From CAZEJK01 sp964512045 (GTDB lineage: Bacteria; Acidobacteriota; Thermoanaerobaculia; Thermoanaerobaculales; Sulfomarinibacteraceae), in assembly GCA_964512045.1 (NCBI GenBank), contig CAZEJK010000082.1, positions 1 to 21,579 of the forward strand: a stretch of 21,579 nucleotides of DNA, given 5' to 3'. The notes under the pieces were generated by a model. That model was given only the letters and a program-made list of their open reading frames with translations, had not been told where the DNA came from and did not search any database. The position numbers and the translations under genes are program-made. Below, piece after piece: positions 16,660 through 21,579 of the stretch. How positions within the stretch are numbered: the first letter of the stretch is position 1; each line of letters starts with the position of its first letter.

Positions 16660-16679
16660 GATCCAGCGTATGCTGGATC
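16660..16679. promoter_or_regulatory. Perfect 8-4-8 palindrome upstream of the glycyl radical operon
   Basis: GATCCAGC and GCTGGATC flank GTAT, 22 bp after the iron-sulfur gene stop and 73 bp before the glycyl radical enzyme start. A -10-like TATGCT overlaps its centre (16669-16674). No T tract follows, so an operator for a dimeric regulator is more likely than a terminator. No regulator gene is adjacent. Confidence 0.45.
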
Positions 16680-16719
16680 ATGGCCGAGAGGTTGTATTGA
16701 ACCAGATCGAATCAGCTGA

Positions 16720-16734
16720 GCCCGAGCTCCGGGC
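16720..16734 (+). promoter_or_regulatory. Small hairpin just before the ribosome binding site of the glycyl radical enzyme
   Basis: GCCCG and CGGGC flank a 5-nt AGCTC loop. The stem ends right before the purine-rich GGGGAGGGGAG (16737-16747), so it might affect translation. It is short and could be chance. Confidence 0.25.
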
Positions 16735-16752
16735 CAGGGGAGGGGAGCCGCC

Positions 16753-19272
16753 ATGACCTCGATGCAGCACGGCGCCGCCGCGCATCCGCTCAAGCAGCCC
16801 CACGGGCTGTCACCCCGAGCTCAGTGGTTGCGTGACTACTACTTCATGGGTACCGAGCGCCCCTGGAACAACGAGTTCATCTGCTTCACGACCGGTACGC
16901 CCTGGGACGTGGTCTATGACGAGCTGACCTATCTGATCGTGCCCGAAACCTACGGCTTCATGCAGCCCTTTCGCTGCTCGTCGCAGCTGGCGGCCTATCC
17001 GGTGGATGTGCCCACCGACTTTTTCGACCGCAGCATCGCGGAGCGACGTGCCTGGTTCATCCGCGAGGTCATGGTCGAGCATGTGCCGCAGGAGATCCTG
17101 CCCGGCGACCTGCTGGCCGGCGGGCGGTTCAACATCCTGGCCTCACGGTGCTTCACGCGTCGCGAGGCGCGTCAGCGGGACCGGCGCGTGGTCGGGCGGC
17201 GCGGGGTGCGCCGTGCAGTGCAGGAGTTCCACGACCGTGGCTACGGTAACGCCGGCGCGACGTCGGGACACCTGATTCCCGGTCATGAGCGGGTACTGAA
17301 GGAGGGTTTCGCCGGTATCCATGCGCGGGTGAGCCAGCGCCTGGACGAGCTGTCGCCGGAGCAGCTCCGGGGTCCGGAAGGAGGGCAGCTGAAGGCGATG
17401 CAGCTCGCCGCGACCATGCCGCGCGATCTGGCCTCGCGCTATGCAGACCTGTGTGAGGAGCTCGCCGGTGAGGAGGCCGATCCGGCGCGCAGGGGCGAGC
17501 TGGAGCAGATGGCCGCCAACCTCCGCCGCGTACCCTGGGAGCCGCCGCGCACCTTCTGGGAGGCGGTGCAGGCACTGTGGTTGACACATATGCTGATCAT
17601 GTCCGACGAGAACTACCCCGGCCCCGGGGTGAGCTTCGGGCGCGTCGACCAGTACCTGCTGCCGTACTGGGAACGGTCCCTCGAGGCGGGCATGGATCGG
17701 GAGCTCGGAAAGGAGATCCTGCGCTGCTTCTGGATGCACGCCAACACCGCCTATGACGCGATGATCCGAATCGGCGCCAACCAGGGCATCACGTCGGGCT
17801 TCGGTCAGCTGATCACGCTTTCGGGCCTCGGCCCCGATGGCAAGGACATGACCAACGACCTGACGTTGGCGATCCTGGAGGTGATCGACGAGCTCAGCCC
17901 GATCCTCGAGCCGAAGCCCAACGTGAGGCTGCATCGCAGCTCTCCTGACGAGCTGCTCGAGCGGGTGGTCGAGATGATCGCCTCGAGTCAGGGAGCGCCG
18001 TTCCTCCTCAACTTCGACGAGCGCTCGATGGCCGGGATGATGCGCCAGGCGAGCACGCTCGGCCAGCAACAGTGGATCAACGCGAGCACTGTGCACGACT
18101 ATGCGCCCGTGGGCTGTCTCGAGAACACGATGGTCGGCAACGACCGTTCCGGAACGGTGGACTGCAACCTCAACCTGCTCAAGGCCGTGGAGCTGGCTCT
18201 GACGGGCGGTAAGGACCTCGTGGAGGCCAGCGATCCGATCACCGGGAAGGCCTACCCGATCCGTCAGCACGGTCCCCGGACCGGGGATGCGAGGCAGTTT
18301 GCCAGCTTCGAGCAGTTCTGGGAGGCCTACGCGGCCCAGACACGATACATCGTGCAGCGTTGCGTCGATCTGTACGAGATGTCCGAGTCCGTGCGTGCCG
18401 AGCTCTGCCCCACACCGTACCTGTCGCTGCTGGTCGACGGCTGCATCGACACGGCCCTGGATATTACTCAGGGGGGCGCCGAGCTGAGCACGGTCACCAT
18501 CGAAGGTGTGACCTTCGCCACGACGGTGGACTCGTTGCTGGCGATCAAGACGTTGGTGTTCGAGGAGCAGCGCTGCACGATGGAGGAGCTGATCACCGCC
18601 TTGCGTGCGAACTGGGAGGGCCACGAGGTGCTCCAGGCCCGCGCCAAGCACAAGGTCCCCAAGTACGGCCGTGATGATGACGTCGCGGATGCGATGGCAC
18701 GTCGCGTGATGGACCTTTGGACCGACTCCGTCTGGACGCACCGCACCAGGAGCACGGGGCGTCCGTTCCGTCCTGGGATGCTGAGCTGGAACTACTGGGT
18801 TGCCGATAGCTCCGTTCTGGCTGCCAGCGCAGACGGGCGACCCCGCGGACAGTTTCTGTCCAACGCCATCTGTCCGAGCAACGGTGCGGATCTCAAGGGT
18901 CCGACGGCGAACGCCAACTCGGTGGGCACGGCGCTCGGCGGCCGCGCCACGGACGGCACCGCCGACTGGGGGGACACGTTCAACTCGCTCCCCAACGGAG
19001 CGAGCCACACCTTGACCTTCAACCCCTCGCTCCTGCGCGATCCGGAGCACAGGGAGAAGTTCAAGGCGTTCCTGCGAGGCTATGCGCACAACGGTGGTAC
19101 GGCGTTGCAGATCAACATCCTCGACGGCGAGATGCTCCGCGAGGCACAGCAGCATCCGGATCGCTACCGGCACCTGCTGGTTCGGGTGACGGGGTACAAC
19201 GCCTACTTCTCCTCAATCGGGCGCGAGCTCCAGGACGAGATCATCGCGCGACAGTCGCACCAGCGGTTCTGA
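16753..19272 (+). CDS. Glycyl radical enzyme of the pyruvate formate-lyase superfamily, substrate unknown
   Basis: The protein has 839 residues. Gly814 in RVTGYNAYF is the radical site, where RVAGY/RVSGY is common. Cys455 in APVGCLENT is the thiyl-radical Cys, followed at +2 by Glu457, which acts as base in related dehydratases and decarboxylases. The next residue is Asn, where dehydratases usually have Pro (GCVEP). Other family landmarks are NLNLLKAVELAL (472-483), ATTVDSLLAIKTLVF (589-603) and ANANSVGTALGG (719-730). Length fits the larger non-PFL enzymes. The start has a strong purine-rich ribosome site. The activase follows after 11 bp and a flavoprotein overlaps that, forming one operon. 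The enzyme should be cytosolic, oxygen-sensitive and active only anaerobically. Dehydration, decarboxylation or C-C/C-S cleavage cannot be told apart by eye; formate acetyltransferase is unlikely because the CC pair is absent. Confidence 0.93.
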   Translation: MTSMQHGAAAHPLKQPHGLSPRAQWLRDYYFMGTERPWNNEFICFTTGTPWDVVYDELTYLIVPETYGFMQPFRCSSQLAAYPVDVPTDFFDRSIAERRAWFIREVMVEHVPQEILPGDLLAGGRFNILASRCFTRREARQRDRRVVGRRGVRRAVQEFHDRGYGNAGATSGHLIPGHERVLKEGFAGIHARVSQRLDELSPEQLRGPEGGQLKAMQLAATMPRDLASRYADLCEELAGEEADPARRGELEQMAANLRRVPWEPPRTFWEAVQALWLTHMLIMSDENYPGPGVSFGRVDQYLLPYWERSLEAGMDRELGKEILRCFWMHANTAYDAMIRIGANQGITSGFGQLITLSGLGPDGKDMTNDLTLAILEVIDELSPILEPKPNVRLHRSSPDELLERVVEMIASSQGAPFLLNFDERSMAGMMRQASTLGQQQWINASTVHDYAPVGCLENTMVGNDRSGTVDCNLNLLKAVELALTGGKDLVEASDPITGKAYPIRQHGPRTGDARQFASFEQFWEAYAAQTRYIVQRCVDLYEMSESVRAELCPTPYLSLLVDGCIDTALDITQGGAELSTVTIEGVTFATTVDSLLAIKTLVFEEQRCTMEELITALRANWEGHEVLQARAKHKVPKYGRDDDVADAMARRVMDLWTDSVWTHRTRSTGRPFRPGMLSWNYWVADSSVLAASADGRPRGQFLSNAICPSNGADLKGPTANANSVGTALGGRATDGTADWGDTFNSLPNGASHTLTFNPSLLRDPEHREKFKAFLRGYAHNGGTALQINILDGEMLREAQQHPDRYRHLLVRVTGYNAYFSSIGRELQDEIIARQSHQRF

Positions 19273-19274
19273 TC

Positions 19275-19279
19275 GGAGG
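19275..19279 (+). promoter_or_regulatory. Ribosome binding site for the GTG start of the activase
   Basis: GGAGG lies four bases before GTG at 19284. The GTG start keeps the conserved first strand (LGAVLEIQRMS) seen in activating enzymes; the next Met would remove it. Confidence 0.7.
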
Positions 19280-19283
19280 CAGT

Positions 19284-20264
19284 GTGGACCAGCTGGGAGC
19301 CGTGCTCGAGATCCAGCGCATGAGCACCGAGGATGGCCCCGGGCTGCGGACGACGGTGTTCTTTCGCGGCTGCTCCCTCGCGTGCCGCTGGTGCCACAAC
19401 CCCGAGAGTCTGACGCGTCGCCGGCGTGTGCTGTGGCACTCGGAGCACTGCATCGGTTGCGACAGCTGCGGTCGCGTCTGCGAGCACGGCGCGTTGCGGC
19501 AGACAGCTGATGGGATTGCGGTCGATCCAACGCTCTGTGCGCGGTGTGGCGCCTGTGTCGACGAGTGCCCGGCGGGGGCCTTGCGGCTTGCCGGCGAGGA
19601 CTGGACGCTTCCCGAGCTGATCGACGAGGTGTGCCGCGATCGCGCGTACCTCGTGGGAAGTGATCGGGGTGGCGTGACGGCCTCGGGGGGTGAGCCGACG
19701 CTGCAGGCAGCGTTCGTTCGACGGTTCCTGGAGGCATGTCGTGAGCGCGGCCTGCACACCGCGTTGGATACCTGCGGCGAGTGTCGCCGGGAGCAGCTGG
19801 AGGAGGCCCTGCTGGGGGCGGATCTGGTGCTGTACGACCTCAAGGGCATCGATGCAACGTTGCACAGCCACCACACCGGACGTGATAACGCCAGGATCCT
19901 CGAGCACGCACGGCTCGTGGCGAGCGTTGTGGGGCGCGACGGCGGCCCGGACGAGCTCTGGATCCGAACGCCGTTGATCCCAGGTATGACGGCTGAAGCC
20001 GCGGTGATCGAGGGCGTTGGCCAGTTTGTCGCTGAGCAGCTCGGTGATGTCGTGTCCCGTTGGGAGCTGTGTGCCTTCAACAACCTGTGCCGTCAGCAGT
20101 ATGTGCGCCTCGGCCAGGCCTGGGAGCTGGCCAACGCTCCTCTGCTCACGCCATCCGAGCTGGACGCCTTGGGTGAGATCGCCAAAGCTACGGTGCCGTT
20201 CCCGGAACGGGTTCACGTCTCGGGGCCGACCGCACGCGAGACCGGGGAGGACCGTCATGACTGA
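19284..20264 (+). CDS. Radical SAM glycyl radical enzyme-activating enzyme
   Basis: This 326-residue protein makes the glycyl radical on the partner enzyme using S-adenosylmethionine. The radical SAM cluster motif is CSLACRWC (Cys30, 34, 37) in RGCSLACRWCHNPES, after STEDGPGLRT, which is typical of the family. An inserted ferredoxin domain supplies two more [4Fe-4S] motifs: Cys56/59/62/66 and Cys85/88/91/95. This is the layout of activases for enzymes other than pyruvate formate-lyase itself. GGVTASGGEP (129-138) is the SAM-binding GGE region. YDLKGID (184-190) and RTPLIPG (228-234) are further conserved sites. The start is GTG. It follows the radical enzyme by 11 bp, and its last eight bases overlap the next gene. 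Activation of the upstream enzyme is inferred from this pairing. Confidence 0.95.
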   Translation: MDQLGAVLEIQRMSTEDGPGLRTTVFFRGCSLACRWCHNPESLTRRRRVLWHSEHCIGCDSCGRVCEHGALRQTADGIAVDPTLCARCGACVDECPAGALRLAGEDWTLPELIDEVCRDRAYLVGSDRGGVTASGGEPTLQAAFVRRFLEACRERGLHTALDTCGECRREQLEEALLGADLVLYDLKGIDATLHSHHTGRDNARILEHARLVASVVGRDGGPDELWIRTPLIPGMTAEAAVIEGVGQFVAEQLGDVVSRWELCAFNNLCRQQYVRLGQAWELANAPLLTPSELDALGEIAKATVPFPERVHVSGPTARETGEDRHD

Positions 20265-21114
20265 GTCGTTGTCGCAGGCCACCATCGACGCCTTCGCCCC
20301 GGATGCCAAGATCGCGCTGGTCGCCACTGTGGATCCCGACGGCCTGCCGCGCCTCTCGCTGCTGACGACCCTCGCGGCAAAGGACTCGCGGACGCTGATG
20401 TTCGGCCAGTTCACCGAAGGTGAGAGCAAGACCAACCTGCGCCGTGACCACCGCGCCGGATACTGTGTCATGACCCTCGATCGACGGCTGTGGCGGGGGA
20501 TCGCTCGCTGGACGGGCGAGGCCCGCGAGGGTGAGGACTACGAGGCCTACAACCGGCGCCCGATGTTCCGCTACAACGCCTACTTCGGCATTCACACGAT
20601 CCATTATCTGGAGCTGATCGAGGCCGGCGCTCAGATCGACATCCCCTGGGTCGGGATCGCTGCCGGGACGCTGGCGGCGCTCGCCGCGCCGCTGGGCCGG
20701 GGCACGAACCTCGAACGACCGCTGACGGCCTGGGGCCGCGGTCTTCTCCGGAGCCCTGCCAGCCTGAAGTTCGTGGCCCACGTCGATGACCAGGGCTCTC
20801 CCCGCATCACCCCGCTGGTGCCGGCCTCGGTGAGCGCCGATGACCAGCTGGTCCTGGTGGGTACGGGGCTGGCCAGGGAGCTGACCCGCCTGGGCGAGGG
20901 AACGCCGCTGGCGGTGATGGCGTTGACGACCAAGATGGAGAGCCTGCTCGTGCGCGGGAAGCTCGGAGGCTTTCGCCGACGCCTGGGCCTTCCTGTGGCG
21001 AGGCTCGAGCTGGACTGGGTCTACAACTCGATGCCGCCGACGCCGGGAGTGGTCTACCCCCGGCAGCCGCTTCGCGCCCTGCGCGGCGATGACTTCGTGA
21101 GATCCGACGGGTGA
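20257..21114 (+). CDS. Tandem split-barrel flavin-binding protein (pyridoxamine 5'-phosphate oxidase-like)
   Basis: The protein has 285 residues and is soluble. Residues 16-125 resemble a PNPOx-like FMN split barrel (KIALVATVDPDGLPRLSLLTT, then LMFGQF, then NLRRDHRAGYCVMTL). Residues 168-270 look like a second, diverged copy (SLKFVAHVDDQGSPRITPL, then LVLVGTG). Such proteins bind FMN, F420 or haem and act as reductases or oxidases; the cofactor is not decided by sequence. The open frame continues upstream, but the ATG at 20257 has GGAGG six bases before it and overlaps the activase stop by eight bases (ATGACTGA). Translation is therefore probably coupled. The tight link suggests a role in the same pathway, for example reducing the radical enzyme's product, or in protection from oxygen. 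Confidence 0.85.
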   Translation: MTESLSQATIDAFAPDAKIALVATVDPDGLPRLSLLTTLAAKDSRTLMFGQFTEGESKTNLRRDHRAGYCVMTLDRRLWRGIARWTGEAREGEDYEAYNRRPMFRYNAYFGIHTIHYLELIEAGAQIDIPWVGIAAGTLAALAAPLGRGTNLERPLTAWGRGLLRSPASLKFVAHVDDQGSPRITPLVPASVSADDQLVLVGTGLARELTRLGEGTPLAVMALTTKMESLLVRGKLGGFRRRLGLPVARLELDWVYNSMPPTPGVVYPRQPLRALRGDDFVRSDG

Positions 21115-21132
21115 CGCACGGTTGCGGTCACC
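21110..21132 (+). terminator. Hairpin at the end of the glycyl radical operon
   Basis: GGTGAC pairs with GTCACC and inner GCA pairs with TGC, leaving a one-base G bulge and a CGGT loop. The stem overlaps the TGA stop (21112-21114). No T tract follows, so termination may depend on Rho or on the repeat hairpins starting at 21213. Between 21133 and 21212 I see nothing else beyond GGCGCC/GGCGCC text near 21147-21173. Confidence 0.4.
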
Positions 21133-21212
21133 GGGCGGGTGTGATGGGCGCCGCCGCTGGCAGGCGCCGGAACGGGAGCGACGCCTCAACCTGAGAACCA
21201 GCGCGTGCCCAC

Positions 21213-21579
21213 GGACCGCGGACCTCCGGTCCGCATTGGGCCGTGCTGCCAGCTCGATGCTGCGGACGAGACGTCCGCGGTCCTATCGGAGGATGTGGCG
21301 TGCCGGTGTGCCGCCGTCCATGCAGGGACCGCGGACCTCTGGTCCGCATCGGGCCCTGCTGCAAGCTCAATGCTGCGGACGAGACGTCCGCGGTCCTATC
21401 GGAGGATGTGGCGTGCCGGTGTGCCGCCGTCCATGCAGGGAGCGCGGACCTCTGGTCCGCATCGGGCCCTGCTTCAAGCCCGATGCTGCGGAGGAGACGT
21501 CCGCGGTCCTATCGGAGGATGCGACGTGCCGGTGTGCCGCCGTCCATGCACGGACCGCGGACCTCTGGTCCGCATCGGG
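21213..21579 (+). repeat. Right array of 113-bp double-hairpin repeats
   Basis: Units start at 21213, 21326, 21439 and 21552, exactly 113 bp apart; the last is cut by the window end. In the second unit, the first hairpin has arms GCGGACC/GGTCCGC around TCT. The second has arms GCGGACG/CGTCCGC around AGA. The two sit at the ends of a 71-bp block (21326-21396), followed by a 42-bp spacer that is also conserved. The block's ends are imperfect inverted repeats of each other. Unit 3 has one base change that breaks one pair of the second hairpin. The array begins 98 bp after the last gene of the glycyl radical operon. Confidence 0.97.

Noticed and set aside
17143..19173. 676-codon open frame on the minus strand opposite the glycyl radical enzyme
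   Set aside because: The sense strand is a full-length enzyme with catalytic residues; the antisense product is His/Arg/Leu-rich without motifs.
19203..21189. Long minus-strand open frames (422 and 333 codons) opposite the activase and flavoprotein genes
   Set aside because: Both are antisense to genes with clear family motifs and show no motifs of their own.
21213..21579. CRISPR array
   Set aside because: The 113-bp unit is conserved over its entire length, with no unique spacers, and no cas gene is nearby.

Overview
The window is GC-rich bacterial DNA with tightly packed genes. Several traits suggest an anaerobic or facultative member of a deep-branching Gram-negative phylum: long secreted proteins built from beta-helix, PPC and repeated C-terminal modules, a TPR-fused multihaem cytochrome, and a glycyl radical enzyme. 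Acidobacteriota is my best guess from the style of these proteins, but no rRNA or other marker gene confirms it. No tRNA, rRNA, CRISPR, transposase or phage gene was found.

Layout. Both ends lie inside arrays of one 113-bp repeat, in opposite orientation (1-215 and 21213-21579). Each repeat holds two short hairpins that are inverted near-copies of each other. Both arrays sit just behind the 3' ends of outward-transcribed genes, and both have the same orientation relative to that transcription.

Left half (252-10696) is all minus strand and is largely an export/hydrolase cluster. In transcription order it holds a 2026-residue secreted modular metalloprotease of metzincin type, an alpha/beta hydrolase, an M1-like metallopeptidase whose start codon abuts the hydrolase stop, and a secreted right-handed beta-helix protein. 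The first and last of these carry the same roughly 220-residue C-terminal module, twice and once respectively.

Centre (10697-11930). A divergent control region with several TTGAC boxes separates the protease from a small zinc-ribbon membrane protein. A convergent 114-residue protein of an uncharacterised family follows.

Right half (11930-21114) is plus strand. It holds a five-haem membrane-anchored cytochrome with C-terminal TPRs, an AIM24-family protein, and a cytosolic reductive-dehalogenase/QueG-like iron-sulfur protein. It ends with a compact operon of glycyl radical enzyme, its radical SAM activase and a double split-barrel flavin-binding protein. A perfect 8-4-8 palindrome lies upstream of the operon.

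The operon is the most promising candidate for undescribed biochemistry. The enzyme has the catalytic Cys and radical Gly, but its active-site loop reads GCLEN rather than the GCVEP I associate with known dehydratases, and it is linked to an unusual flavoprotein. A second theme is that three genes without a Shine-Dalgarno sequence each have a -10-like hexamer 6-8 nt before the ATG, which suggests leaderless transcripts.
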